Origin: CAZCPB01 sp964540295 | GTDB lineage: Bacteria; Planctomycetota; Phycisphaerae; Phycisphaerales; UBA1924 | Direction: 5' to 3' | Length of the DNA stretch: 15,654 nucleotides | Assembly: GCA_964540295.1 (NCBI GenBank) | Contig: CAZIMT010000074.1 | Coordinates: 1 to 15,654, forward strand | Part shown: piece by piece, positions 8,001 to 14,805 of the stretch | How positions within the stretch are numbered: the stretch's first letter is position 1 | Layout: the number at the start of each line of letters is the position of its first letter | Notes under the pieces: generated by a model | Seen by the model: the letters and a program-made list of their open reading frames with translations, nothing else | The model's database searches: none | What the model was told of the DNA's origin: nothing | Position numbers and translations under genes: made by a program

Positions 8001-9176
8001 CCCGGCCTCGAACCTAGGCGTCGAGCTGGTGACGATCGTCCAATTGCGTGCGCCGACGGTCAGGGACGTGACCCGGCTGAACATCTTTGTACCCGAGTGC
8101 AACGCGTCGGTGGCCCCGATCGCGGCGTCGTGGGCGTTGACGGAGTTGTAGAGGCGAGTCTCCGGTGTGATCAAGTCGCCATCAAAGATCTGGAAGTTGA
8201 CCTCACCAAGCGCCGTGGCCGTAAGGCCCTCCATCGCTTCATCCAGAATGATCGGCGCGAAGAGCAGCCCGGTGAGCGCGACTAAACGCTCGTCGGGTGT
8301 GGTGGGTCGAGCGCCCTGCTTGTAGACAGGCATGAGATACAGCAACCCGGACCGGTGCGTCGTGTCCTGAACTAGTGAGATCCGGCGTGTGATTGCTGGC
8401 TCTCCCGACCGCGCGGCCTGCTCTGCGGCGGCGCGGCGGTTGGGCTCTGAACCGATGTCAAGACCCCACGACGAAGCGTTACGATCATTCGGGAAGCAGT
8501 GCTTGATGACGTAGAGGTCGGGCGCGTGCTCCACCGGTGAGCCCGGCTCGGCCAAGCTTCGGATCGCAAAGTCCGGCGCACCGTCGGCCCGCTCAGCGGC
8601 GATGAACTCGGCGAGGTCCGATCGCATCACCCGCTGAATGAACCCGAAGCCGAGGGTGCCGGGAAACTCCTTGGCGATGTCGCGCGAGGTGAAATACGCC
8701 GCAAACTGGCCGCGATCCACGGAAGTGGTGGCGGCGTACACTCCTCGCGCCCCGGCCAGGCCGTACTGCGGCTTATTGACGCGGCGTTCGGCCTCGCGAA
8801 CCAGTCGCTCGGAGACCTGCTCGAACTGGGCCTCGGCTCGTTGCCGAGTCTGCATGTTTGAGCCGACCACCGCCGCGCCGGTGACGGCCAGCCCGAAGGC
8901 AAAAACGCCTACCGCCGCCAAAGCCTGCTTCCAAGGTTTGGCGGAGTTCGCCCGTTCGAGATTCGCATCGGCCCGACGCAATCTGGCAACAAGACGCCAA
9001 AGGATGACCGGTCCCGCAAAGATGGAGAGCAAGGTGGCGTCGAGCACGGCCTCGAGTATCCCCTCAACGCCCGGGGCGAGGACGGACAGAAGGAACATCA
9101 CGCCGACCTCAGCGAGCGCGATTGCGGCGATGATCTCCACGAGGAGGCGGAGGATATTGAGAGGTTGCTTTTTCAA
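5079..9176 (-). CDS. Orphan CHASE-PAS4 hybrid sensor histidine kinase with C-terminal receiver
   Basis: The protein is 1365 aa. Order: two membrane helices (about 6-35 and 40-66), a third (84-108), an extracytoplasmic CHASE sensor (about 120-350, with FPGTLGFGFIQRV and GLLYLMPVYKQG), a fourth helix (403-422), four PAS domains with PAC ends (about 445-560, 575-690, 700-820, 835-945), HisKA with ANMSHEIRTPL (phospho-acceptor His975), HATPase (NLAGNAVKFT, DTGPG, GGTGLGL), and a receiver with acidic pair Glu1233/Asp1234, phospho-acceptor Asp1282 (LLLTDMQMPEMDG), Thr1310 and Lys1332. All key residues are present, so it should be active; the ligand is unknown. I chose TTG 9176 because AAGGA lies just upstream and the first hydrophobic helix starts at once. 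ATG 9311 would add 45 residues using rare codons (TTA, ATA, AGG, CGA) and a hairpin. No response regulator gene is adjacent; phosphorelay onward through an Hpt protein is inferred. Confidence 0.93.
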   Translation of the reverse strand: MKKQPLNILRLLVEIIAAIALAEVGVMFLLSVLAPGVEGILEAVLDATLLSIFAGPVILWRLVARLRRADANLERANSAKPWKQALAAVGVFAFGLAVTGAAVVGSNMQTRQRAEAQFEQVSERLVREAERRVNKPQYGLAGARGVYAATTSVDRGQFAAYFTSRDIAKEFPGTLGFGFIQRVMRSDLAEFIAAERADGAPDFAIRSLAEPGSPVEHAPDLYVIKHCFPNDRNASSWGLDIGSEPNRRAAAEQAARSGEPAITRRISLVQDTTHRSGLLYLMPVYKQGARPTTPDERLVALTGLLFAPIILDEAMEGLTATALGEVNFQIFDGDLITPETRLYNSVNAHDAAIGATDALHSGTKMFSRVTSLTVGARNWTIVTSSTPRFEAGIDRSMTEMTGMGGALLSLLGAATVWTLATGRTRAILLAQGITADLSAAKTAADRLAEIAKRTSNAVVITDPHGCIEWVNEGFTRISGFTLDEVKGKKPGHVLQGPDSDPVMAARMSRAVLEGSSANVEIVNYGKDGRSYVMAIEITPLRSATGTLTGFMAIESDVTAQRAASEALRVERERLELAAHAAQLGMWDWNPQTGAVLFNQRWANMLGYSLEELESDVSEWSERVHPDDLPGVTASVRDAMSNNTPYQSEHRMRHRDGSWRWILDQGRIVNHDEQGEVTRFVGVHLDVTERKQAEKKLLKITERLKLATNAGGVGTWDYSVTDNGLTWDDQMFRLYGHADSQSLPAIQAWNDGPHPDDRTRVQNEMDQAVRGEKDFNTEFRIRWPDGTTRHIRAIAVVQHDAIGRPARLVGTNWDITDVRLAEEKLRATSAALEEAQSVARLGNWSFDLASGRVEWSRQVFELFERDERDGPPDFAGVLSDYCPESAAVLAAAVKRTAESATPYSLNLRTSKHGKGARHVRGEGRARLDLAGKVIGMFGTVADISAEIEASESLTKARVQAEAASKAKSEFLANMSHEIRTPLTAILGFTDLLREEANAALTPQERAQTINTIKHAGTHLLTVINDILDLSKIEADKLVIEKTDTALLPVLRDIESLLRPRAIEKGLTLDIVLAGPVPEHVASDATRLRQILMNLAGNAVKFTDKGGVTVTVDTAELDGQQKLIIDTSDTGPGITPEQAARLFQPFQQADASLTRKHGGTGLGLTICRRLAVLMGGNVEISRTEPGHGSCFRLTLPMDPISGTTVATHLGAAVATQPQSPAASMPSVNGRILLAEDGLDNQRLISFHLKRAGATVEIADNGRIALAMLDRAAADGKPFDLLLTDMQMPEMDGYALARSLRARSSTLAIVALTAHAMAEDREKCLRAGCDDYATKPIQQADLIAICAAWVGKVGGNKLGGNMTASRAV

Positions 9177-9644
9177 GGATTTCCTTGGGCAAGTCCGAAT
9201 TCGCCGAGATCGTCCCTGTATGTCGGCACTCCCGAACCGGGGGGTGAGACGAACCTTCAGCGCGTGTCGCCATGGCGGGGCGAACCCCCTTAAGAGGGGG
9301 TCGGAGTGCATCGACCTGTTGTGTTTCCCAGACGCGAAATCGGCGCGAGGTCCGAGGGCTGTTTAGGCACGCGCCTGGCCAGATGTTCCGCCGAGAGGAC
9401 CCTGGATCGGAGTCTTTGACGGTCGGAACTCGCGGGTCGGGCGTCCTCGAGAGGCATCGGCGCCCCGTGCCGATCGGAAGGCACAGTCGGTTCTGCGCGC
9501 GAGAAAGAGTTCCTTCAGTCCATCGACGTGAAGGCGAAGAAGGTCACGAAACCCACGAGAGTTCGTGCGGATGACGTTGTGTCGCTTCGACCGGGCTTGG
9601 ACAGACCAGAGTGAAACTTCTTTAGTCTCGCACAGGCGTGTCGA
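9177..9644. other. Spacer between sdhB and the kinase gene; leader with hairpins
   Basis: I see no supported gene here. A strong hairpin, CCCCCT-TAAG-AGGGGG (9285-9300), and the palindrome CGCCATGGCG (9268-9277) lie in what would be the kinase 5' leader if translation begins at TTG 9176. A weaker stem, CACGAA/TTCGTG (9545-9567), lies about 80 bases downstream of the sdhB stop and could mark transcript end for the sdh operon. No T-run accompanies it. If the kinase starts instead at ATG 9311, bases 9177-9311 would be coding. Confidence 0.45.
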
Positions 9645-10394
9645 TCAGCTCTTCTTGGGCTTGAACATCCGGAAGAGCTTGGTGAGCGGGTCGTAGAACT
9701 CGTCGACGATCCGTTCCTTGAGCGGGATGATGGCGTTGTCGGTGATCGCGATGTGCTCCGGGCAGACTTTCGTGCAGCACTTGGTGATGTTGCAGTAGCC
9801 GATGCCGTGTTCATTCTTCAAGTCAGACAACCGGTCCTCGGTGTCGAGCGGGTGCATTTCGAGCGCGGCCACGTAGATCATGAAGCGCGGTCCGACGAAC
9901 TCGTCGTGCTTGTGGTGGTCGCGAAGAACGTGGCAGACGTCTTGGCAGAGGAAGCACTCGATGCACTTGCGAAACTCTTGGACGCGGTCGATGTCCTTCT
10001 GCTGCATGCGCCAGGAGCCGTCGGGCGCGTCGGGCTTGCGCGGCTTGAAGGGCTTGATTTTCTTCTTTACCTCAAAGTTCCACGAGACGTCGGTGACGAG
10101 GTCGCGGATGAGGGGGAAGGCCTTCATCGGCTCGATGGTGACGGTCTGCCCGGGGGGCAGGTCGCTCATGCGGGTCATGCACATGAGTCGGGGCTTGCCG
10201 TTAATCTCGGCCGAGCACGACCCGCACTTGCCAGCCTTGCAGTTCCATCGGCAGGCGAGGTCAGGCGCGGACTCGGCCTGGATCTGGTGCACGGCGTCGA
10301 GCACGACCATGCCCTCGGTGATCTCCGTGGAATATTCCTTAAAGCCAGCGGCCTTGGAGTCGCCGCGGAGAACTTTGAACGTGGTTTTGGGCAT
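9645..10394 (-). CDS. sdhB: Succinate dehydrogenase/fumarate reductase iron-sulfur subunit
   Basis: The protein is 249 aa. It carries electrons from the flavoprotein to the membrane subunit through three clusters on the cytoplasmic face. The N-terminal ferredoxin domain has Cys52, Cys57, Cys60 and Cys72 (NCKAGKCGSC ... LMC) for [2Fe-2S]. The C-terminal domain has CIECFLCQDVC (Cys144/147/150/154) and CNITKCCTKVCPEHI (Cys201/206/207/211). Between them these supply the [4Fe-4S] and [3Fe-4S] ligands. The pattern and the basic Pro/Lys linker (IKPFKPRKPDAPDG) resemble the actinobacterial/mycobacterial Sdh1-type SdhB more than the E. coli protein. ATG 10394 has AGGA eight bases upstream. It is the last gene of sdhC-sdhA-sdhB, 39 bases after sdhA. 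Confidence 0.97.
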   Translation of the reverse strand: MPKTTFKVLRGDSKAAGFKEYSTEITEGMVVLDAVHQIQAESAPDLACRWNCKAGKCGSCSAEINGKPRLMCMTRMSDLPPGQTVTIEPMKAFPLIRDLVTDVSWNFEVKKKIKPFKPRKPDAPDGSWRMQQKDIDRVQEFRKCIECFLCQDVCHVLRDHHKHDEFVGPRFMIYVAALEMHPLDTEDRLSDLKNEHGIGYCNITKCCTKVCPEHIAITDNAIIPLKERIVDEFYDPLTKLFRMFKPKKS

Positions 10395-10433
10395 GGTTGG
10401 GTCCTGAATAAAGCCCGGGAGGGTCGAGGCGAT

Positions 10434-12260
10434 TTACTTATTCTCTTCGACGACGTGCTTGAGCTCGGGCGGCAGTTCGCGCACGGGCTGACGGGTCAGT
10501 TGCACCGAGCCGTCTTTGCCCATGCGACTGATGAGATTAAACTTTCCGTAGTCATCGTTTTTGGTGGGGAAATCGTCGCGGAATTGGGCCCCGCGGCTTT
10601 CCTTGCGCTCGATCGCGGCGATCGTGATCGCTTCGGACACGGCGAGCAGGTTCTTGAGGTCGATGGCCGCGTGCCAGCCCGGGTTGAACTCGCGGTGTCC
10701 GATCGCGGTGACTCGCTCAGCTCGCTTCTTGAGCTTCTCGATGGCGACCAGGGCCTGCTGCATCTCGGCCTCGACACGGACGATGCCGACGTTGCTTTGC
10801 ATGAGCTTCTGCAAATCCTGCTGGATGGCGTAGGGGTTCTCGTCACCGCTGGTTGATGACACGCCGCGTTCGAAGGGTGCGAGCGAGCCTTGGATCGAGG
10901 CCTCGACCTGGGCCGGATCGATGCGTCCAGCACTGCGCTCCTTGGCGTACCGGGCCGCGTGGTCGCCAGCGATTTTGCCAAAAACGACGAGGTCCGAGAG
11001 CGAATTGCCGCCGAGCCGGTTTGCGCCGTGCAGCCCGGCCGCGACCTCGCCCGCGGCGAAGAGGCCGGGCACGGTGGACATCTGCGTGTCGCCGTCGACC
11101 TTCACGCCGCCCATCGCGTAGTGCGTAGTTGGCCCGACTTCCATCGGCGTGGTGGTGATGTCGAGACCCGCCAGTTGGATAAACTGGTGGTACATGCTTG
11201 GCAGCTTCTTTTTGATGTGCTCGGACGCGTTGGGCACTTTGTCTTTGATCCACGCGATGTCGAGGAACACGCCGCCGTGAGGCGAGCCGCGGCCAGCTTT
11301 GACTTCTCGGTTGATGCAGCGCGCGACGTGGTCGCGGGTGAGAAGCTCGGGCGGGCGGCGTGCGGCCTTGTCGCCGGTGACGTAGCGCCAACCTTCTTCT
11401 TCGTTGTCGGCGGTGGACGACTTGTAGTTCTCGGGGATATCGTCAAACATGAAGCGTTTGCCGTCTTTGTTGCGGAGCACGCCGCCCTCACCGCGCACGC
11501 CCTCGGTGACGAGGATCCCGCGCACGCTGGGCGGCCAGACCATCCCCGTCGGGTGGAACTGCACGAACTCCATGTCCATCAGGTCCGCCCCGGCGCGGTA
11601 TGCGAGCGCGTACCCGTCGCCGGTGCCCTCCCAGGAGTTGGACGTGATGCTGAAAGCCCTGCCGAGCCCTCCGGTGGCGAGGATGACAGACTTGGCATGC
11701 CAGACGCGGAATCGGCCTCGTTCGCGGTCGTATCCGATCGCGCCGACGACTCGGTCGCCGTCCTTGATGAGGTCGATGACGGTCATCTCCATGAAGACCT
11801 CCATGCCCGAGTGGACGCCGTGGTCCTGGAGCGTGCGGATCATTTCCAGACCGGTGCGATCGCCGACGTGGGCGAGGCGCGGGTAGCGGTGGCCGCCGAA
11901 GTTTCGTTGGAGGATCCGCCCGTCGGTGGTGCGATCAAAGACCGCGCCCCAGGATTCCAGCTCACGGACGCGGGCTGGAGATTCCTTGGCGTGCAGCTCG
12001 GCCATGCGCCAGTTGTTGAGATATTGCCCGCCGCGCATGGTGTCGGCGAAGTGGATCTTCCAGGAGTCGCGGTCGTCCACGTTGGCCATCGCGGCCGCCA
12101 TACCGCCCTCGGCCATCACGGTGTGGGCCTTGCCTAGCAGCGACTTGCAGATGACCGCGGTTTTGCAGCCCATCGAAGAGGCTTCGATCGCGGCCCGGAG
12201 GCCCGCGCCGCCAGCGCCGATCACGAGCACGTCGTGCTCATGGGTCGTGTACTGTTCCAT
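10434..12260 (-). CDS. sdhA: Succinate dehydrogenase flavoprotein subunit
   Basis: The protein is 608 aa and oxidises succinate to fumarate (or the reverse). The N-terminal Rossmann motif is VLVIGAGGAGLRAA (residues 11-24). LLGKAHTVMAEGG carries His46, aligned with the histidine that binds FAD covalently. The capping and active-site region holds HPTGM (His236), TEGVRGEGG (Arg256), TRDHVAR (probable proton-shuttle Arg309), HYAMGG (His380) and GANRLGGNSL (Arg415). The C-terminal helical domain is present, so the protein is complete. ATG 12260 directly abuts the sdhC stop with no spacer, and GGAG lies upstream inside the end of sdhC. This points to translational coupling and 1:1 synthesis. Whether it runs as dehydrogenase or fumarate reductase cannot be decided from sequence alone. 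The complex I gene nearby suggests an aerobic respiratory chain. Confidence 0.97.
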   Translation of the reverse strand: MEQYTTHEHDVLVIGAGGAGLRAAIEASSMGCKTAVICKSLLGKAHTVMAEGGMAAAMANVDDRDSWKIHFADTMRGGQYLNNWRMAELHAKESPARVRELESWGAVFDRTTDGRILQRNFGGHRYPRLAHVGDRTGLEMIRTLQDHGVHSGMEVFMEMTVIDLIKDGDRVVGAIGYDRERGRFRVWHAKSVILATGGLGRAFSITSNSWEGTGDGYALAYRAGADLMDMEFVQFHPTGMVWPPSVRGILVTEGVRGEGGVLRNKDGKRFMFDDIPENYKSSTADNEEEGWRYVTGDKAARRPPELLTRDHVARCINREVKAGRGSPHGGVFLDIAWIKDKVPNASEHIKKKLPSMYHQFIQLAGLDITTTPMEVGPTTHYAMGGVKVDGDTQMSTVPGLFAAGEVAAGLHGANRLGGNSLSDLVVFGKIAGDHAARYAKERSAGRIDPAQVEASIQGSLAPFERGVSSTSGDENPYAIQQDLQKLMQSNVGIVRVEAEMQQALVAIEKLKKRAERVTAIGHREFNPGWHAAIDLKNLLAVSEAITIAAIERKESRGAQFRDDFPTKNDDYGKFNLISRMGKDGSVQLTRQPVRELPPELKHVVEENK

Positions 12261-13115
12261 TTACAAGATTCTCCAGTCGGTCCAGATGCCGTGCGAGCAG
12301 AGCCGAACGTAGCCGTCGGTGAACCCGACCCAGAAGAGGCTCAACCACGCGAAGAGCATGTGCTTGCGGTTGAGGCACGAAACGCCAGCGTACGCGCCTT
12401 GGCGTGCCGCGGTGCAGTTGGTGACGCAGTCCTTCTTGCCGCCGATGAGATGGCGCAGCGAGTGGCAGCCCATGGTGTAGCCGCCGAGCAGGATCGGGTT
12501 GATGAGCAGCACGAGCGAGCCGACGCCGACGCCGAAATGGCGGTTGCCGTCCGCGCCCATGAACCAGAACGCCTTGAACGCGTCCCAGATCAGCAGGCCG
12601 ATGAACAGGATCGCGATGTAGAGGAAGTAGCGGTGGATGTTCTGGATGATGAGCGGGAAGGAGTTTTCGCCGCGGTACTTCTTGCCGCGGAACCCGGGCT
12701 CGCCCACGGCGCACGAGGACGGGTCGCCCCAGAACGCTTTGTAGTACGCGCCGCGGTAGTAATAGCAGGTGAAGCGGAAGCCACCGGGCGCCCACAGGAT
12801 CAGCAACGCGGGCGAGAACGGCACGAAGCTGGGCCAGAGCTTGGCCAGCCATTCCGGCAACGGCCCGAACACCGAGTGCGGAGAGTTCCCGAAAATCTCG
12901 GGCGAGTAGAACGGCGAGAGATAATCCGCGCCCCCGGTTTCCAGCCAGTAGTGGTTGCCCTGGAATGCGGCCCAGGTCGAGTACACCACGAACGCCATAA
13001 GGCCAACGAACGTGGCGGCGGGCTGGAGCCACCAGGCGTCTTTGCGCGACGTCTCGCCGAGGCCTTGCATCTGGGGGAGCAATTGAGGGAGTGGAAGTTT
13101 CGCCGATTCTGGCAT
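12261..13115 (-). CDS. sdhC: Sdh1-type succinate dehydrogenase membrane anchor subunit (five-helix, Cys/His-rich)
   Basis: The protein is 284 aa, much longer than the 110-130 aa haem b SdhC/SdhD anchors, and no second anchor gene is present. About five membrane helices are visible: 32-53, 97-119, 160-185, 196-222 and 250-272. Conserved-looking motifs are LSPFYSPEIFG, GGFRFTCYYYRGAYYKAFW (Cys117), QNIHRYFLY (His161) and GGYTMGCHSLRHLIGG (Cys217, His218, His222), plus a cysteine-rich loop (Cys230, Cys234, Cys247). This layout matches the single anchor of mycobacterial Sdh1 (Rv0249c type). As I recall, a membrane-embedded Rieske-type [2Fe-2S] cluster was reported there in place of haem. It should deliver electrons to quinone. 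The start is ATG 13115, with AGGAG eight bases upstream; a longer frame to 13193 adds 26 residues without homology. Confidence 0.9.
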   Translation of the reverse strand: MPESAKLPLPQLLPQMQGLGETSRKDAWWLQPAATFVGLMAFVVYSTWAAFQGNHYWLETGGADYLSPFYSPEIFGNSPHSVFGPLPEWLAKLWPSFVPFSPALLILWAPGGFRFTCYYYRGAYYKAFWGDPSSCAVGEPGFRGKKYRGENSFPLIIQNIHRYFLYIAILFIGLLIWDAFKAFWFMGADGNRHFGVGVGSLVLLINPILLGGYTMGCHSLRHLIGGKKDCVTNCTAARQGAYAGVSCLNRKHMLFAWLSLFWVGFTDGYVRLCSHGIWTDWRIL

Positions 13116-13298
13116 CGAGTGGACTCCTGTCGCGGGAAGATCCCCGGCCCGTTCAGGCCGATTCCTGCACCGATCAATGCGGGAGCATACCACCGCTTCA
13201 GGCTGAGATCACGCTCCCAAACTTTCATTTCAAGCCTTCATTTCTCTTTCATTTCTTTGTCGTGTCGAGCCCGCATCGGCGAGATCCATATCGGTCCT
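13116..13298 (-). promoter_or_regulatory. Upstream/promoter region of the sdhCAB operon
   Basis: These 183 bases between ruvC and sdhC contain no gene. They hold an AGGAG ribosome site just before ATG 13115, a possible extended -10 (TGGTATGCT on the minus strand, TATGCT at 13184-13189) without a convincing -35, and an A/T-rich patch with repeats (next entry) further upstream. That order (repeat, core promoter, leader, start codon) is what an operon promoter would show. The exact transcription start is a guess. Confidence 0.4.
13224..13255. repeat. Clustered TTCATTTC octamers upstream of sdhC
   Basis: Perfect TTCATTTC (GAAATGAA on the sdh strand) occurs at 13224-13231, 13237-13244 and 13248-13255, spaced 13 and 11 bases, close to one helical turn. 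A fourth copy at 13298-13305 overlaps the ruvC stop. In such GC-rich DNA this is unlikely by chance. It could be a regulator binding array or an upstream activating A-tract region. Confidence 0.5.
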
Positions 13299-13820
13299 TC
13301 ATTTCGGCAACGGCAGCACACTCGGGTCGTCAAAGACCATCCTTCGGCAGGCGCACAGCGCGATCGCGATCGCGTCCGCCACGTCCGGCGGCTCGGGCGG
13401 CTCGGCCAGTCCGAAGTGAGCCTGCACTGAGCGCTGGATCTGTGATTTCCCCGCGTGCCCGTGCCCGGTCAGCGATTTCTTGACGGTGTTGGGCTTGTAC
13501 TCGATGAGCCGCAGCCGCGCCGACCGCACCGCCAGCAGCAGCACGCCGCGCGCGTGACCCATGACAATCGCAGTGGCCGGGTGCTTGTAGTGCGCGAACA
13601 CGGACTCGACCGCGACTATGTCAGGCTTCACGCGATCAAGCATCTCGCGGAAGTCGGTGTCGAGTTCAAACAGGCGGTCCGAAATGCTGCGAACCTCGCC
13701 GCCGACGCGCCGCGCAAGCCTAAAAACGCCAGCCTCGACGATGGCGGGCGACTCGCCAAGCCCTTCCAGGCAGGCGTATCCGGTAAGACGAAGGCCGGGA
13801 TCAATTCCAAGGATTCTCAC
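13299..13820 (-). CDS. ruvC: Crossover junction endodeoxyribonuclease RuvC
   Basis: The protein is 173 aa, the same length as E. coli RuvC. It resolves Holliday junctions as a dimer by paired cuts during recombinational repair. The four acidic active-site residues are visible: Asp7 (GIDPG), Glu72 (VAVESVF), and Asp146 and Asp149 (PPDVADAIAIAL). The conserved EYKPNTVKKSLTGHGHAGK segment with its basic residues is also present (junction binding). I chose GTG 13820 because homology begins at VRILGIDPG and GAAGG lies eight bases upstream. A longer frame to 13895 adds 25 residues of no similarity. It is not next to ruvA, ruvB or yebC, its common partners elsewhere. It sits between ribE and the sdh operon on the same strand, with a large gap (198 bases) from ribE. 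Confidence 0.96.
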   Translation of the reverse strand: MRILGIDPGLRLTGYACLEGLGESPAIVEAGVFRLARRVGGEVRSISDRLFELDTDFREMLDRVKPDIVAVESVFAHYKHPATAIVMGHARGVLLLAVRSARLRLIEYKPNTVKKSLTGHGHAGKSQIQRSVQAHFGLAEPPEPPDVADAIAIALCACRRMVFDDPSVLPLPK

Positions 13821-13949
13821 CGATGGTGCCTTCGAAAAAACCCGCGTTTGAGATGCAGGATGCGAGGACTTTCGCCTCTGACCCGCGAGCGTCACGGTGA
13901 CGCAACACCGTCGCGAGAAGGCTGGAAGAGAGTCTACTCAAACTCCCGG

Positions 13950-13968
13950 CACAGGCGCCCTGCCTGTG
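13950..13968. terminator. Perfect hairpin downstream of ribE (possible terminator)
   Basis: CACAGGC, a 5-base loop and GCCTGTG form a 7-bp GC-rich stem. It lies 51 bases after the ribE stop and 130 bases before the ruvC start on the minus strand. Position fits transcript end, but no T-run follows. It could equally be a processing or leader structure for ruvC. Confidence 0.4.
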
Positions 13969-14018
13969 GCGTCACGCTCTACTTCTTTCGGCGTTTGCGA
14001 TCGCTCAAGGCGCGAGAA

Positions 14019-14648
14019 TCAGCCGGGCGTGGTTCGGCCGGGGTCCGAATAGTGCTTCATCCAATGCACCACCGTGCGCGCGATCATGTCGGTCTCGATG
14101 TTGCACCGATCGCCAGGTTTGGCCGGGCCGAGGTTGGTCTTGGCGAGCGTGGTCGGGATCAGCGCGACTTCGAACGTGCCGCCAGCCGGGTCGACCGACG
14201 CGAGCGTGAGCGACACGCCGTCGACGCAGACCGAGCCCTTCGGGACCATCATCTCCATCAGCGCTGTTGGCGGCCTGATCCGCACACGCCACTCGCCCAC
14301 GGTTTCGATTGATTCGATGACGCCGATTCCATCGACGTGGCCTTGGACCATGTGGCCGCCCATGAGCGTGGTGGGGGTGGCGGAGTGTTCGAGATTGACC
14401 GCCGAGCCGGGCACGAGCGAGCCGAGGGCCGTCATGCGCAATGTCTCGGGGATGACGTCGAACGCGAACTTCCCGCCGAGCGTGCTCGGATCGGCCGCGA
14501 TCGTCAGGCAGCAGCCGTTGACGGAGATCGAATCGCCCAGCACGGGCGTGTGGTCCCAGCCGCGAGGGCTGATGGTCAGCCGCCAGCCGACGGTGGTCGG
14601 GATGATCTCCGCGATTACACCCAAAGCTTGAACAAGGCCCGTGAACAT
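14019..14648 (-). CDS. ribE: Riboflavin synthase alpha chain
   Basis: The protein is 209 aa, normal length. It converts two molecules of 6,7-dimethyl-8-ribityllumazine to riboflavin plus a pyrimidine, the last step of riboflavin synthesis, as a trimer of two-barrel subunits. It starts with the family hallmark MFTGLVQALG. The two tandem barrels each show their motifs: SVNGCCLTI (about 42-50) in the first half, and GGHMVQGHVDGIG (about 97-109) with KGSVCVDGVSLT (about 137-148) in the second. ATG 14648 is set by MFTGL; a longer frame to 14735 adds 29 unrelated residues. No other rib genes are in view. I looked for an FMN riboswitch in the leader (14649-14805) and did not find its conserved boxes. 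Its product feeds FAD/FMN enzymes such as SdhA and complex I. Confidence 0.96.
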   Translation of the reverse strand: MFTGLVQALGVIAEIIPTTVGWRLTISPRGWDHTPVLGDSISVNGCCLTIAADPSTLGGKFAFDVIPETLRMTALGSLVPGSAVNLEHSATPTTLMGGHMVQGHVDGIGVIESIETVGEWRVRIRPPTALMEMMVPKGSVCVDGVSLTLASVDPAGGTFEVALIPTTLAKTNLGPAKPGDRCNIETDMIARTVVHWMKHYSDPGRTTPG

Positions 14649-14734
14649 CGTGAGTCGTTCCGCCAATTCAACACGAGGAAAATCGCTGTGGTCAGGGCTC
14701 GGGCTGTATCGATGCCCGCGTCGCGTTTTTCTCA

Positions 14735-14764
14735 ACGAACCTCGCGCTCACGCGTCGGGTTCGT
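14735..14764. terminator. Stem-loop between nuoN and ribE (possible terminator or leader structure)
   Basis: ACGAACC (14735-14741) pairs perfectly with GGTTCGT (14758-14764). The loop itself contains CGCG-ctca-CGCG, giving a long, strong, slightly imperfect hairpin. On the minus strand it lies 41 bases after the nuoN stop and 86 bases before the ribE start. After it the minus strand reads TGAGAAAAAC, which is not a T-run. Termination of the nuo transcript is plausible but unproven. Confidence 0.4.
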
Positions 14765-14805
14765 GTTCAGGACTGGTCCGTCAAAACGAAGGTTTTTCTT
14801 TCTGG

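Noticed and set aside
9753..13430. Long plus-strand open frames opposite sdhA, sdhB and sdhC (up to about 415 aa)
   Set aside because: These are mirror frames of strongly supported genes, with no domain of their own.
14783..14796. AAAAC-GAAG-GTTTT hairpin after nuoN
   Set aside because: A five-pair, mostly A-T stem is too weak to act as a terminator by itself.
14649..14805. FMN riboswitch upstream of ribE
   Set aside because: The conserved FMN-element boxes are not visible on the ribE strand.
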